The notes below the pieces were generated by a model, which saw nothing but the letters and a program-made list of their open reading frames with translations, searched no databases and was not told the origin of the DNA. 64,000 nt of DNA from contig CP024912.1 of assembly GCA_002813895.1 (NCBI GenBank), forward strand, positions 3,069,836 through 3,133,835, in the 5' to 3' direction. A program made the position numbers and the translations under genes. The DNA is from Cyanobacterium sp. HL-69. Its GTDB lineage: Bacteria; Cyanobacteriota; Cyanobacteriia; Cyanobacteriales; Cyanobacteriaceae. This document shows positions 26,340 through 36,854 of the stretch, piece by piece; positions within the stretch are counted from its first letter, which is position 1, and each line of letters starts with the position of its first letter.

Positions 26340-26637
26340 AACTCAATGATAGAGAGGATAAATCAAACATTAAAAACTCTGTAACCCTGATGTAACATAA
26401 ACTGTAGTGATTTTCAAAAAAAAGTTTTACAAAACTTTCCCTTATGCCTTATGATTGATAAGTGGTCAACTTTACTATTATGCCGTAACTAATCCATGAA
26501 AGACAAGGTCGGTAATAGTAAAAGGCGAGTTTATTATGCGAAAAACTCAAAAAAATGACCAAGATTTACGCACTATTATGTATAATTTTAAATCCCTAGA
26601 TCTTATTAACTAATCTAGTATAGATAATTATTGTCTT
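26340..26637. promoter_or_regulatory. Leader/promoter region of the sigma factor gene with an inverted repeat and short ORF
   Basis: TTTACTATTA (26471-26480) and TAATAGTAAA (26513-26522) are perfect inverted arms, extendable by CCG/CGG with a 2-base bulge, around a 24-base loop. A weak promoter (TTGATA 26455, TATTAT 26476) overlaps the left arm. An ATG at 26536 opens a 25-codon frame (MRKTQKNDQD...) ending at 26613, 24 bases before the sigma factor start. Confidence 0.45.
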
Positions 26638-27594
26638 ATGCAACCTTTACCCAAAAATATTGATACAATCCGTGTTTATTTGAAAGAAATTGGTCGAATT
26701 CCTCTATTAACTCAAGAGGAAGAGATTATTTATGCTAAACATATTCAAGAGCTAGTCAGCCTTGAGAAAAAGAAAGAAACCCTTGCTAAAAAACTTGAAA
26801 AAGAACCTACTTTAGAAGAATGGGCAAAGGCTGCCAAAATTTCTGAAAAAAATTTAAATATTAAAATTACTCAGGGCGAAAAAGCTAAACGTCGCATGGT
26901 GGAAGCCAACTTGCGTTTAGTAGTATCCATCGCCAAAAAATACCTCAAACGTAATTTAGATCTCCTTGATTTAATCCAAGAAGGCACCATTGGGATGCAA
27001 AGGGGTGTGGAAAAATTTGACCCCACCAAAGGTTATCGTTTCTCTACCTATGCTTATTGGTGGATTCGTCAAGCTATTACAAGGGCGATCGCAGAGAAAA
27101 GTAGAGCAATCCGCTTACCTTTACATATTACTGAAAAATTAAACAAAATTCGCCAAACTCAAAGAAGATTATCAGAAGAAAAAGGTCGTCCTGCAACCAT
27201 TGCCGAATTAGCCCAAGAGCTAGACTTAAGCCCCGAACAAGTTAGGGAATATCTTGGCAAAGCCCGTCAACCCCTCTCCCTCGATCTCAAAGTAGGAGAC
27301 AATAACGACACTGAGTTAGGAGAATTATTAGAAGATAAAGGACAATCTCCCGAAGACTTCACCGACTATTCTTGTCTTCAATTTGACCTCAAAAAAATGA
27401 TGTCCGAATTAACCCAACAACAACAAGACGTAATTAGATTACGTTATGGGTTAGAAGACGGCAAACCTCTTACCCTTTCAAAAATCGGTGACATTCTCAG
27501 CATCTCCCGCGAAAGAGTTAGGCAAATCGAAAGAGAAGCCCTCACCAAGTTGAGAAAGCGCAAAGAAGTAATTCAAGAATATATCGCTAGTTAA
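26638..27594 (+). CDS. RpoD-like group 2 sigma factor
   Basis: 318 residues; non-essential primary-like sigma of the SigB-E set that redirects RNA polymerase under stress or light shifts. Region 1.2 ([21 protein letters not shown], 9-29), region 2 with the core [20 protein letters not shown] and the -10-recognising [14 protein letters not shown], region 3, and region 4 ending [21 protein letters not shown] are all intact. There is no long region 1.1, consistent with group 2. It resembles SigD most, but I leave the letter open. Confidence 0.9.
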   Translation: MQPLPKNIDTIRVYLKEIGRIPLLTQEEEIIYAKHIQELVSLEKKKETLAKKLEKEPTLEEWAKAAKISEKNLNIKITQGEKAKRRMVEANLRLVVSIAKKYLKRNLDLLDLIQEGTIGMQRGVEKFDPTKGYRFSTYAYWWIRQAITRAIAEKSRAIRLPLHITEKLNKIRQTQRRLSEEKGRPATIAELAQELDLSPEQVREYLGKARQPLSLDLKVGDNNDTELGELLEDKGQSPEDFTDYSCLQFDLKKMMSELTQQQQDVIRLRYGLEDGKPLTLSKIGDILSISRERVRQIEREALTKLRKRKEVIQEYIAS

Positions 27595-27605
27595 ATATTT
27601 TTTTG

Positions 27606-27629
27606 ACCTCCACATTGGGGGTTTTTTTT
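27606..27629 (+). terminator. Terminator of the sigma factor gene
   Basis: ACCTCC/GGGGGT stem with a 5-base loop followed by eight T residues, 12 bases after the stop. Confidence 0.85.
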
Positions 27630-27669
27630 GTAGCAAAGAATACCTTTACAAAATCTGCCCCATAAAAAT

Positions 27670-29607
27670 CTAATCTTTAGACTCAGGACGCTTAAATTGA
27701 GAAGCCGCAGGAAACGGAAGCACAGGCTCATTCTCTAAAGCCATATTCATAAATTGTCGCCATACAGGGGCTGCTGTTCCTCCTCCTGTGACTCCTCGCC
27801 CTAGGGTACGGTTAAAGTCATCATTGCCAATCCAAACCGCCACGGATAATTGGGGTACATAACCCACAAACCAAACATCTCGCTCTCCGCTAGTGGTACC
27901 CGTTTTACCCGCCGCTGGTCTGCCAATATTGGCCGCCGGGGCTGTTCCCCCCGGACGCAGTACATTTTGTAATATAGTGGTGAGGGATGCCGTTGACCAT
28001 TCGTCCAAGACTAATTGGGGTTTGGGGGTATTATCAATAATAACATTGCCATTATTATCGGTAACTTGTAAAATCATGGTGGTATCAGACTTCCAGCCAT
28101 TGTTGGCAAAGGTTGCATAGGCACTCGCCATTTCCATGGGGGTAATACCAATGGGGCCAAGGGGAAGGGACACCACGGGCTGTAAAGGGCTTTCTATACC
28201 CAAAGTTCGAGTCAAATCAATGACTCTATCAAGACCTATTTCTTGACCTACAACCACCGCTGGAATATTTAAAGAAACAGTGAGGGCTTGGTTAATGCTA
28301 ACATCGCCCCCTCCCATGTCACCGCCATAGTTTTCGGGGCGATAAATCCCAGAGCCATCTCGAAAGCCTTTGGAGTAGTTAGCCACGCTACTGCTAGGAG
28401 TATATTTGCCACTGGCAAAGGCTTCATAAAATACGAAAGGTTTAAAAGCTGAACCGGGTTGACGACGAGAGTGTAACACTCGGTTAAATTGGCTGGTTTC
28501 GTAGTCGATGCCCCCCACCACAGCTTTAACGAAATGGGTACGAGGATCGATCGCCACTAGAGCCATTTGATCCGCTTGAACCCCTGAACGACGTAAGTTT
28601 TGGTGGGCGTTACGGACAATTTCTTCTGCCCGAATTTGCATATTATAATCAAGGGTTGTTTGCACATTCAAACCCCCCCGAATCAACATATCACTACCAA
28701 AACGATTAATAATATCTTCCCGCACAGCATCAGTAACGAAAGGAAGTCGGCTTCTTTGCCATGCTTGAGGTTTTCCCACTCCTAGGGGTTCTACCTTAGC
28801 CGCTTGGGCTTCTTCTTCCGTAATCCAATCTAAGTCCACCAGGCGATCGAGAACTAACGCTTGTCTTCTTTTAGCTATTTCATAGTTAGCAAAGGGACTA
28901 AAGGCTTCAGGAGCCTGAATAATACCCGCCATCATGGCAGATTCTGCCAAATTTAACTCGGAAGCAGGTTTATTAAAATAACTTTTGGCGGCGGTTTGTA
29001 CCCCATAATTATTATGACCCCAATAGATATTATTAAGGTACATATCAAGAATTTCATCTTTACTAAAAACCTGCTCGATACGCAGGGCCAAAATCGCTTC
29101 TGCTAATTTCCGAGAATAACTTCTTTGGTGAGAAAGAAACATATTTTTGGCCAACTGCATAGTGAGGGTAGAAGCCCCCTCTACAACTCCTCCGCTACGA
29201 TAGTTAACCAAAATCGCCCTTGCCACACTGGTAGGATTAATGCCCTCATGGTAATAAAAATTGCTGTCTTCAATGGCCAGTACAGCCCTTTTTAACTCAG
29301 GGGAAATTTCATTTAACTCCACCGTCTGCCGATGTTCCTCAGAATGAAAACTAGCCAGTAAAACTCCCTTTACATCATATACATAACTGGTTTGGGCAGG
29401 AACATGACCCCTTAAAACCCTCACATCAGGTAAATTCCGAAAACTAATCGCCAACCCCGCCAACCCCCCTGCCACCACAGAGGTAGTCAACAAAGTTAAA
29501 CTGAGGAAAGTTCCCCCCGCAACCTTGGTGACACCCAACACAAACTCCTTGGCTGCGTTTATTTTTGGTCGTTTAGTTTTTAGTTTAAAAGTAGTAGAAG
29601 ATGACAC
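27670..29607 (-). CDS. Class A penicillin-binding protein (PBP1A-like)
   Basis: Bifunctional peptidoglycan glycosyltransferase/transpeptidase, 645 residues, anchored by one N-terminal helix (VAGGTFLSLTLLTTSVVAGGLAG in part). The GT51 domain shows AIEDSNFYYHEG with the catalytic Glu and GASTLTMQLAKN. The transpeptidase domain shows the active-site serine in QPGSAFKPF (near residue 386), SLN, and KTGTTSGERD (near 567). The C-terminus is short, without extra domains. Divergent from ndhC. Confidence 0.93.
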   Translation of the reverse strand: MSSSTTFKLKTKRPKINAAKEFVLGVTKVAGGTFLSLTLLTTSVVAGGLAGLAISFRNLPDVRVLRGHVPAQTSYVYDVKGVLLASFHSEEHRQTVELNEISPELKRAVLAIEDSNFYYHEGINPTSVARAILVNYRSGGVVEGASTLTMQLAKNMFLSHQRSYSRKLAEAILALRIEQVFSKDEILDMYLNNIYWGHNNYGVQTAAKSYFNKPASELNLAESAMMAGIIQAPEAFSPFANYEIAKRRQALVLDRLVDLDWITEEEAQAAKVEPLGVGKPQAWQRSRLPFVTDAVREDIINRFGSDMLIRGGLNVQTTLDYNMQIRAEEIVRNAHQNLRRSGVQADQMALVAIDPRTHFVKAVVGGIDYETSQFNRVLHSRRQPGSAFKPFVFYEAFASGKYTPSSSVANYSKGFRDGSGIYRPENYGGDMGGGDVSINQALTVSLNIPAVVVGQEIGLDRVIDLTRTLGIESPLQPVVSLPLGPIGITPMEMASAYATFANNGWKSDTTMILQVTDNNGNVIIDNTPKPQLVLDEWSTASLTTILQNVLRPGGTAPAANIGRPAAGKTGTTSGERDVWFVGYVPQLSVAVWIGNDDFNRTLGRGVTGGGTAAPVWRQFMNMALENEPVLPFPAASQFKRPESKD

Positions 29608-29811
29608 GGTGATTTATATATAGCGATAGGACAGGTTTTTAATAAAGCTGGGTCAAAAAAAGCATTAGAACAGCCATGGATAAATATTGGCAATGAATAA
29701 CATTAAAAATAACTGCGCATGATTCTAACACAAACACTTTATAATGTATCAAGATATGACTTGACATTTAATTACAATTATTTTAAAGCAAAATTTAGTC
29801 TAACTTAACTC

Positions 29812-30174
29812 ATGTTTGTTCTTAGCGGTTACGAATATTTTCTCGGATTTTTACTTGTCAGTAGTTTAGTGCCTATTTTAGCCTTAACTGCTTCAAAATT
29901 ACTTAGACCTAGAACTGGGGGACCAGAAAGACGCACCACCTATGAATCGGGAATGGAACCCATTGGGGGCGCTTGGATTCAATTTAATATCCGTTATTAT
30001 ATGTTCGCCCTTGTGTTTGTGGTGTTCGATGTGGAAACTGTTTTCCTCTACCCTTGGGCTGTGGCTTTTAATACCCTCGGATTACTTGCCTTTGTAGAAG
30101 CTCTTATTTTCATCTCTATTTTGGTCGTTGCTCTCGTCTATGCTTGGCGTAAGGGTGCTTTAGAATGGTCTTAA
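29812..30174 (+). CDS. ndhC: NDH-1 subunit 3 (NdhC)
   Basis: 120-residue membrane subunit of the cyanobacterial NDH-1 complex (respiration and cyclic electron flow). Three hydrophobic helices surround the loop [20 protein letters not shown], and [15 protein letters not shown] is the NuoA/NdhC hallmark. First gene of the conserved ndhC-ndhK-ndhJ cluster, separated from ndhK by about 150 bp. Confidence 0.97.
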   Translation: MFVLSGYEYFLGFLLVSSLVPILALTASKLLRPRTGGPERRTTYESGMEPIGGAWIQFNIRYYMFALVFVVFDVETVFLYPWAVAFNTLGLLAFVEALIFISILVVALVYAWRKGALEWS

Positions 30175-30326
30175 GTAATGGATAATTATTTTTCATGATC
30201 CACACCATTATCAAAGATTCAGTCAAGATAAAATGCTTTTAACTACTCTGTACGAGCATAAGAAGTTCAAGAGTACGGTTAAAATTGAGATGGAAGCAAA
30301 GACAGCTATTAAAATAAAAAATTATT

Positions 30327-31067
30327 ATGAACAATTCAACTCCTGATTTAGCAACTTTGGAACAAACAGCCAAAGACAAAATTCTTAATCCCATTGCCAG
30401 AAGTCAGGTTACTCAAGATTTATCAGAAAACGTCATCTTAACCACCGTTGATGATTTGCATAACTGGGCTAGGCTATCTAGTTTATGGCCAATGCTTTAC
30501 GGTACTGCCTGTTGTTTCATCGAATTTGCGGCTTTGATCGGTTCTCGCTTCGATTTTGATAGATTTGGTTTAGTACCACGTTCTAGCCCCCGTCAGGCTG
30601 ATTTAATTATCACTGCTGGTACTGTCACCATGAAGATGGCTCCTGCGTTGGTTAGATTGTATGAAGAAATGCCTGAGCCTAAATACGTTATTGCCATGGG
30701 TGCTTGTACCATTACTGGGGGTATGTTTAGCAGTGATTCTACCACCGCTGTGCGTGGGGTTGATAAATTAATCCCTGTGGATGTTTATATTCCTGGTTGC
30801 CCTCCTCGCCCTGAAGCGATTTTTGATGCCATTATCAAGTTAAGGAAAAAGGTGGCAAATGAATCTATCCAAGAGAGGGGTACTGTACAAAGTCAGACTA
30901 ATCGTTACTATAGTACAACCCATAATCTAAAGATGGTTAAACCCATTTTAGATGGTAAATATCTTCGCAATGAGTTGTTGAAAAATCCCCCTGCAGAATT
31001 GGCGGCGGCTATGGGTATGCCCGTAAATTCAGCATTAGAAACCAGTAAAGAAAATGAGGAGGCTTAA
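30327..31067 (+). CDS. ndhK: NDH-1 subunit K (NdhK)
   Basis: 246-residue peripheral-arm subunit carrying the N2 [4Fe-4S] cluster. Ligand cysteines Cys62, Cys63, Cys127 and Cys158 are in [17 protein letters not shown] and PGCPPRPEA. It starts with ATG ([11 protein letters not shown]) and ends six bases before ndhJ. Confidence 0.97.
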   Translation: MNNSTPDLATLEQTAKDKILNPIARSQVTQDLSENVILTTVDDLHNWARLSSLWPMLYGTACCFIEFAALIGSRFDFDRFGLVPRSSPRQADLIITAGTVTMKMAPALVRLYEEMPEPKYVIAMGACTITGGMFSSDSTTAVRGVDKLIPVDVYIPGCPPRPEAIFDAIIKLRKKVANESIQERGTVQSQTNRYYSTTHNLKMVKPILDGKYLRNELLKNPPAELAAAMGMPVNSALETSKENEEA

Positions 31068-31073
31068 GAGTAA

Positions 31074-31604
31074 ATGAGTGAAGAAAATCAAGAAAGTGTA
31101 GAAACCACTGAAAATGCTGAAATTGTTGAGGCTGGAGTGGCTTCTAAGTGGTTGACGGAGAATGGTTTTGATCATCAATCTTTGGAAAAAGATCATTCTG
31201 GTATTGAGTTAATCCAAGTTGAGCCTGAATATTTGTTACCTATTTGCACGGCTTTATATGCCTATGGTTTTAATTATCTTCAATGTCAGGGGGCTTATGA
31301 TTTAGGGCCTGGTAAGGAGTTGGTTAGTTTTTATCACCTGACAAGGGTTAGTGATAATGCGGATACTCCTCAAGAGGTTAGAATTAAGGTTTTCTTAAAT
31401 CGTGAAGAGCCTAAAGTTCCTTCTGTGTATTGGATTTGGAGAGCGGCAGACTGGCAAGAAAGGGAGAGTTATGATATGTATGGCATTATCTATGAGGGTC
31501 ATCCTAATCTTAAACGTATTTTGATGAATGAGGATTGGGTAGGTTGGCCTTTACGGAAGGATTATATTTCTCCTGATTTTTATGAGCTTCAGGATGCTTA
31601 TTAA
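31074..31604 (+). CDS. ndhJ: NDH-1 subunit J (NdhJ)
   Basis: 176-residue NuoC/30-kDa type subunit. Seen: the signature [20 protein letters not shown] (family pattern around DWxERExYDxxGI) and [22 protein letters not shown]. The N-terminal ~20 residues are acidic. Starts 6 bp after ndhK, in the standard cyanobacterial cluster. Confidence 0.96.
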   Translation: MSEENQESVETTENAEIVEAGVASKWLTENGFDHQSLEKDHSGIELIQVEPEYLLPICTALYAYGFNYLQCQGAYDLGPGKELVSFYHLTRVSDNADTPQEVRIKVFLNREEPKVPSVYWIWRAADWQERESYDMYGIIYEGHPNLKRILMNEDWVGWPLRKDYISPDFYELQDAY

Positions 31605-31750
31605 CACCTTTGTTATTAATCAATTTTTGGGCGATTTTTTTGCGTTTTTATGGGACGCAGGGCGATCGCCCTTTTCTATGGCTTTATAATAATGAATAGG
31701 ATAATTTATTTTATCTCTAGTAATCCCGAGTAAATTAAGATCGTGATCAA

Positions 31751-32140
31751 TTAATTTATTCTCATGACGAAAACTAAAGTAGGGGCGAGGAATAAAAAAC
31801 CCATACCAATTGCTAAAAAACCTCCTCGATAGATATTGAAGTCATATCCAATGCGTTTCCATGAATAGTGAAAAACATATCTACCCAGTAAAATATCAAA
31901 ACTGAGCATTAAAAATAACCATAATAAACCAATTAATAAACTATCAATAATAGTAGCGGGTTTTATCCAAGGAATAGCGAACCAACTAATTAAAAATATC
32001 AAACAACAACCGCTAATTATACCGAGTTTCTTTGCTAAAGGTTCTCCTATTTTTCGGCTCACAAATTTAATTCTGATAATGCCCTGTATTGTTTCGGCTA
32101 AAGCTATTAATAACCATACAATGAGGGCTTTTATGATCAT
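31751..32140 (-). CDS. Hypothetical four-helix membrane protein
   Basis: 129 residues with hydrophobic segments at about 3-20, 42-60, 65-85 and 106-126. A conserved-looking stretch ETIQGIIRIKFVSRKIG lies after the first helix. No family recognised. Its ATG overlaps the stop of the chelatase gene by one base, so the two are translationally coupled. A link to sirohaem or cobalamin chemistry is only a guess from position. Confidence 0.6.
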   Translation of the reverse strand: MIIKALIVWLLIALAETIQGIIRIKFVSRKIGEPLAKKLGIISGCCLIFLISWFAIPWIKPATIIDSLLIGLLWLFLMLSFDILLGRYVFHYSWKRIGYDFNIYRGGFLAIGMGFLFLAPTLVFVMRIN

Positions 32141-32868
32141 TATTTGAGGAGATTTTCTACTATTATATCGGCCAATTCAGAGGTAGCTCCTAAAGGGTCT
32201 ATAATCTGTATATTAACATTATCATACTGGGTTTTTATCTCTTCGGCTCTAAGGACGATCGCCTTTAAAATTTTACCAGGGAATAAAAAATAAGGAAGCA
32301 TAGCGATATTTTTAGTACCTGATTCAAGTAAATCGATGATAGTTTGATCATAAAAAGGATTCATTGACCAAAAAGTAAGTTTTGCGGAGGTTTTTTGTGC
32401 TAATAATTGAGCTTCTTTTTTTCCTTTTTCTAGTCTTGTGCCGTGGCTTATTAATAATCGAGCATGATTAGGATATTTTTGATATTTTTGTTCTAACAAG
32501 TCTGTTACTGAATCTTCTGAGCCTAAATGGGGTAATATTTTTATATCTATACCAATCTTAGAAGTATTTTTAAGGGCGATCGCACTTTCTTCGGGTATAT
32601 CTTCCATTACATGGGTGCCTGAAAAAAGGAATAGAGGTAATATTTTGATTTGTTTATATCCTTTCTCATGGCAAAAGTGGGCAAATTTTGTTATTTTTTC
32701 CCCCAAAGATTGTTGAGAAAGTTCGAGATATGCAGTTTCCAAATGGCTTTTTATGGCTTTTTTTTCCAATGCTTGACGAGTTAAATTAGCGAGGGTATCA
32801 AGATAAATTTGATATTGGGAATTTCTACTACCATGCACTACCAAAAGATAGCCTGTGTCATTATTCAT
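32140..32868 (-). CDS. Sirohydrochlorin chelatase, CbiX family (tandem domain)
   Basis: 242 residues containing two CbiX-type halves. The first has HGSR with His12 and THVMEDIPEE with His86 as metal-handling histidines; the second begins LLISHGTRLEKGK near 139. Inserts Fe2+ (sirohaem) or Co2+ (cobalamin) into sirohydrochlorin; sequence alone does not decide which. It overlaps the next membrane-protein gene by one base. Confidence 0.85.
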   Translation of the reverse strand: MNNDTGYLLVVHGSRNSQYQIYLDTLANLTRQALEKKAIKSHLETAYLELSQQSLGEKITKFAHFCHEKGYKQIKILPLFLFSGTHVMEDIPEESAIALKNTSKIGIDIKILPHLGSEDSVTDLLEQKYQKYPNHARLLISHGTRLEKGKKEAQLLAQKTSAKLTFWSMNPFYDQTIIDLLESGTKNIAMLPYFLFPGKILKAIVLRAEEIKTQYDNVNIQIIDPLGATSELADIIVENLLK

Positions 32869-33040
32869 TGATATTTAGAGTTTAATAAAAAAGTGCTTTA
32901 ATTCAGGAGATCAGTGAAAAATAGTAACAATAAAGGGATTGATTGAATAATTTAGTAGTATTTCATACCATCATTAAACAACACCAAAATTTTATTATCA
33001 ATTACCTCTTTTAAATAATCTTTTACCTTGTCATAAGCCG

Positions 33041-34687
33041 TTAAATAGGACAACTTAAATCCCCTGCTTTTTGAGAAAAACGAAGATTCTCCGCATAATC
33101 CACAGGGCAATCAATGACAGCGGGAACATTTTGGGCGAGGGCTTCTTTGAGGGTAGGAATCAAATCTTCACTGGAAGTAACTCGATAACCTTTTAAACCC
33201 ATGCTTTCGGCAAACTTGACAAAGTCTGGATTAGTAAAATTCACAAAACTAGATGAGCCAAATTGATTATTTTGTTTCCAGCCGATTAAGCCGTAGGCGT
33301 TGTCATTGAAGATAAGAGTAACAAAGGGAGTTTTTATTCTCACGGCAGTTTCTAATTCTTGGCAATTCATCATAAATCCTCCATCCCCCGTTACTGCCAC
33401 TACTTTTTTATCGGGGTGGACTAATTTGGCAGCCAATGCCCCCGGAATAGCGATACCCATGGCAGCGAAACCATTAGAAATAATGCAGGTGTTGGGTGCT
33501 TCTGCGTGGTAATGCCTAGCCATCCACATTTTATGGGCGCCTACATCACTAATAACTATATCTTCTGAACCCATTACCTGTCTTAAATCGTAGATTATTT
33601 TTTGGGGTTTGATGGGAAAGCCTTCATCATGGGCATATTGTTCGTAGTCTTCTCGAATATCGTTCCTTAGGGTCGCAGAAAAAGGAATTGATTTACCAGT
33701 GCGATCGCACCTTTTGCCAATTTCATCAAGGGCATCGGCAATATCACCCACTACCTCCACTTCAGGGATATAACTACTATCAATTTCCGCCGAATGGGTG
33801 CCAATATGCACAATGGGAGTAGTGCCGTCAGGATTCCATTTTTTCGGGGAATACTCAATTAAATCATACCCCACCGCAATAATAAGATCTGCCTGTTCAA
33901 ATCCACAGGTAATAAAATCCCGTTGCTGTAAACCCACCGTCCACAAAGAGAGAGGATGAATATAAGGAATAGCCCCCTTACCCATAAAAGTATTCGCCAC
34001 AGGGATATTTAAACGGGTAGCAAACTCCGTCAACGATTCCGTTGCCCTTGCCCGAATAGTGCCATTTCCTGCCAAAATTAAAGGATTTTTTGCCCGTGCG
34101 ATCGCCAAAGCAGCCCCATTGAGACTACGGTGAGACGCATAAATTTTCTCTTTTTGGTCAATTCTGAGGGGCTTTCCATCAGCTACCATAGCCGCAATAT
34201 TTTCAGGTAAATCGATGTGTACAGCCCCTGGCTTTTCCTTCTGTGCCACCTTAAAAGCCTTGCGCACCACCTCTGGAGTAATGCCTGGGCGCACAATTTG
34301 TTTATTCCACTTTGTCACAGGGGCAAACATCGCCACCAAATCCAGATACTGGTGAGACTCAATGTGCATCCTATCCGTGCCTACCTGCCCCGTAATGGCT
34401 ACCAACGGCGCCCCATCAAGGTTGGCATCAGCTACCCCCGTCATGAGATTAGTAGCCCCTGGCCCCAAAGTAGATAAACACACCCCCGCCTTACCCGTTA
34501 AACGTCCATAAACATCCGCCATAAAGGCTGCCCCCTGTTCATGACGAACAGTGATAAACTGGATAGTAGAGCTTTTTAGTGCTTCGAGGATATGTAAATT
34601 TTCTTCCCCCGGTAAACCAAAAATGTACTCTACCCCTTCATTTTCTAAACATTTAATTAATAATTCTGCCGTGTTTAGTTGAGACAT
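33041..34687 (-). CDS. Acetolactate synthase large subunit-type ThDP enzyme
   Basis: 548 residues. ThDP-dependent enzyme that condenses pyruvate to acetolactate. Seen: FGLPGEEN near 23-30, the ThDP-activating Glu50 (VRHEQGAAFMADVYGR), GPGATNLMTGVADAN, and the ThDP/Mg motif GDGGFMMNCQE with NDNAYGLI. It is closest to the AlsS/IlvG (catabolic-looking) group, and no small regulatory subunit is adjacent. Whether it serves branched-chain synthesis or overflow is open. Confidence 0.87.
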   Translation of the reverse strand: MSQLNTAELLIKCLENEGVEYIFGLPGEENLHILEALKSSTIQFITVRHEQGAAFMADVYGRLTGKAGVCLSTLGPGATNLMTGVADANLDGAPLVAITGQVGTDRMHIESHQYLDLVAMFAPVTKWNKQIVRPGITPEVVRKAFKVAQKEKPGAVHIDLPENIAAMVADGKPLRIDQKEKIYASHRSLNGAALAIARAKNPLILAGNGTIRARATESLTEFATRLNIPVANTFMGKGAIPYIHPLSLWTVGLQQRDFITCGFEQADLIIAVGYDLIEYSPKKWNPDGTTPIVHIGTHSAEIDSSYIPEVEVVGDIADALDEIGKRCDRTGKSIPFSATLRNDIREDYEQYAHDEGFPIKPQKIIYDLRQVMGSEDIVISDVGAHKMWMARHYHAEAPNTCIISNGFAAMGIAIPGALAAKLVHPDKKVVAVTGDGGFMMNCQELETAVRIKTPFVTLIFNDNAYGLIGWKQNNQFGSSSFVNFTNPDFVKFAESMGLKGYRVTSSEDLIPTLKEALAQNVPAVIDCPVDYAENLRFSQKAGDLSCPI

Positions 34688-34800
34688 ATCTACTCCTCAC
34701 ATTTTTATGTTTAATTTGTTCCCCGTGCCTCAGAAAAAGCTATCCTAAAGGTAACTGAATATATAATCTTTTCTATTAATCCTTAATCTTAATAATTAGA

Positions 34801-35421
34801 GTGAATTTGAGTAATCCCCCTTTATCTAATCCTAATCAATTTTTACCCGATTTAGATGGCTTTTCTTATAATCCGATTCCCACCCCTAGCCATCCTAAAC
34901 AATATCGGGCTATAGGAATAATACAAGGAAAATACACTCCTCTCGAAGGAAAACTAACTAAAGGGGTGATGGAAACAAGGGATGGACAAAAATGTGATAG
35001 CGTAATTTTATCAAGGGCTATTGGCTCTATAAAAAATTATGTTGATGTTAATGTATCTCAAAATTGGATTGTTTATCCCCACAAAATTCGTAATAGTGAC
35101 CAACTTTACTTACAGATAGTAGGTATTTCTCCCTGCGAAGACTTAAGCCACATTGTATCAGAAAAAAGCCTAAAAAAAGATTATTTTTCTATTCGGGGAG
35201 AAATTTTATATTTCAATAGAAAAGCAGAAAAAGTTATTGTAAAAATACGTTTTAATAGAAAAATTAAAGGCAAAAAATCAAGATTTTTTAAATTAGAATT
35301 AAAAGGTACTATTGAGAACAACTCTATTCACCACTTTTATAGCCTTGATACTATTTTAGAAGACAATAAATTAGTAATAAAAAAATATATAGATCTAGGT
35401 TTAATTGCCGTTAATATATAA
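34801..35421 (+). CDS. Conserved hypothetical protein
   Basis: 206 residues from GTG 34801 (VNLSNPPLSNPNQFLPDL). The part RAIGIIQGKYTPLEGKLTKGVMETRDG followed by strands (NWIVYPHKIRNSDQLYLQIVGI) and the basic middle KVIVKIRFNRKIKGKKSRFFK reads as a beta-rich fold, perhaps OB-like. I do not recognise the family. It ends 11 bp before the GST gene and is probably co-transcribed with it. Confidence 0.65.
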   Translation: MNLSNPPLSNPNQFLPDLDGFSYNPIPTPSHPKQYRAIGIIQGKYTPLEGKLTKGVMETRDGQKCDSVILSRAIGSIKNYVDVNVSQNWIVYPHKIRNSDQLYLQIVGISPCEDLSHIVSEKSLKKDYFSIRGEILYFNRKAEKVIVKIRFNRKIKGKKSRFFKLELKGTIENNSIHHFYSLDTILEDNKLVIKKYIDLGLIAVNI

Positions 35422-35432
35422 AATATAAATGT

Positions 35433-36377
35433 ATGTTAAATCAAAAATGGTTAATTCAAATTGCCCAAACAACGTGGAAAACTATGTGGCAATTAATGAT
35501 GTCCAACTTAGCCCCTAGTGACAATGGCAACTATCAACGCCCTTCAAGCACCTACCGTAATATAATTAATGAAAATGGCGATTATCAACCAGAAAAATAT
35601 CGCTATACTATCTACGCTGGTTTAAGTTGTCCTTGGGCTCATCGTACCCTCATGGTTAGAAAATTAAAAGGTTTAGAAGAAGTAATTGACTTAGTAATTG
35701 TTACCCCTTCTCCAGCAGATGGAGGATGGATAATTCCCCAAGGTTCAGAAAATTGTTATACCCTAAAGCAACTGTATTCCAAGGCTAATCCTAGTTATCA
35801 AGGACGCTGTACAGTACCCATTTTATGGGATAAAAAAACTAAAACTATTGTTAATAATGAAAGTTCAGAAATAATTGTTTTACTTAATAATTGTTTTAAT
35901 CAATTTGCTTCTTACCCAGAATTAAATTTATATCCTGATGAATTAGGCGAAATAATAAATAATTGGAACAAAAAAATATATCACTATGTTAATAATGGAG
36001 TTTATCGTTGTGGTTTTGCTCAAACTCAACAAGCTTATGAAGATGCTTGTTACGGATTATTCAACCTCTTAGATGAAATAGAAATAGTATTAAAGAATAA
36101 TCGCTATTTATGCGGAGATGGATTAACCCTTGCTGATATTCGCTTATTTACTACTTTGATACGTTTTGATTTGGTTTATTTTGGTTTATTTAAATGTAAT
36201 ATTAAGAGGATTGCTGACTATCCAAATCTTTCTCATTATTGTAGGGAAATATATAACCTAGAAGGGGTTCGGAAAACTTGCAATTTTGAAGTGATAAAAC
36301 AAGACTATTATGGTAATCTTTTCCCCCTCAACCCAGGGGGAATAATCCCATTAGGTGTACCAAATTATCAAGATTAA
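35433..36377 (+). CDS. Xi-class glutathione S-transferase (glutathionyl-hydroquinone reductase)
   Basis: 314 residues. Reduces glutathionylated hydroquinones through a catalytic cysteine: Cys66 in the diagnostic YAGLSCPWAHRTLMVRKLKG. TVPILWDKKTKTIVNNESSEII (GSH site) and the C-terminal LADIRLFTTLIRFDLVYFGLFKCN helix complete the ECM4/YqjG pattern. Starts with ATG 11 bp after the preceding ORF. Likely a role in quinone or oxidative-stress metabolism. Confidence 0.9.
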   Translation: MLNQKWLIQIAQTTWKTMWQLMMSNLAPSDNGNYQRPSSTYRNIINENGDYQPEKYRYTIYAGLSCPWAHRTLMVRKLKGLEEVIDLVIVTPSPADGGWIIPQGSENCYTLKQLYSKANPSYQGRCTVPILWDKKTKTIVNNESSEIIVLLNNCFNQFASYPELNLYPDELGEIINNWNKKIYHYVNNGVYRCGFAQTQQAYEDACYGLFNLLDEIEIVLKNNRYLCGDGLTLADIRLFTTLIRFDLVYFGLFKCNIKRIADYPNLSHYCREIYNLEGVRKTCNFEVIKQDYYGNLFPLNPGGIIPLGVPNYQD

Positions 36378-36488
36378 GATGTAGCAATTACTATGCTCAC
36401 CAAATACAAAGTAATTCGCCTAACTCCCCCACAAATTCGGGAAACTTGGAAATAATAAGCATTCTTCATCACTACGATAAATGCTACA

Positions 36489-36854
36489 TTAATTATCAGA
36501 AAAAAAACTACTGACAATTAATTGAGTTTTCTTTTCTATTTCATCCCAATTTAATTCTCCAGAGTCATTTACTAACATGGAATCAATTTCGACGGGTTCA
36601 TTTTTTTCTGTGGTAAACTCTTTAAAACAAACTTGAAAACAGATAAACCAAACATTAGTTTCTTTTACTATATCTCGTTTTTTTTGAGTTAAAATATGAC
36701 TGGGAAAGGGTTCATTAATTTCCTTATAGGTTACATCCCAATTATTTATCTCTGCTTGTTTTCTAATGTTATCTACTACTCTGATATAGACAGGTTGCAT
36801 TAGTAGATTTGCTTTTTCATAGTCAAGATTTGTTTTAAATTGTGGTGATTTCAT
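36489..36854 (-). CDS. Hypothetical protein
   Basis: 121 residues, soluble, no recognised motif; the N-terminal half is helical (YEKANLLMQPVYIRVVDNIRKQAEINNWDV) and the middle has NVWFICFQVCFKEF. Its first 20 bases overlap the end of the next upstream gene, indicating one operon with that gene and the SemiSWEET gene. Confidence 0.6.
   Translation of the reverse strand: MKSPQFKTNLDYEKANLLMQPVYIRVVDNIRKQAEINNWDVTYKEINEPFPSHILTQKKRDIVKETNVWFICFQVCFKEFTTEKNEPVEIDSMLVNDSGELNWDEIEKKTQLIVSSFFSDN

Noticed and set aside
26536-26613. 25-codon ORF before the sigma factor as an independent gene
   Set aside because: Weak Shine-Dalgarno and no family features; kept only as a possible leader in the regulatory note.
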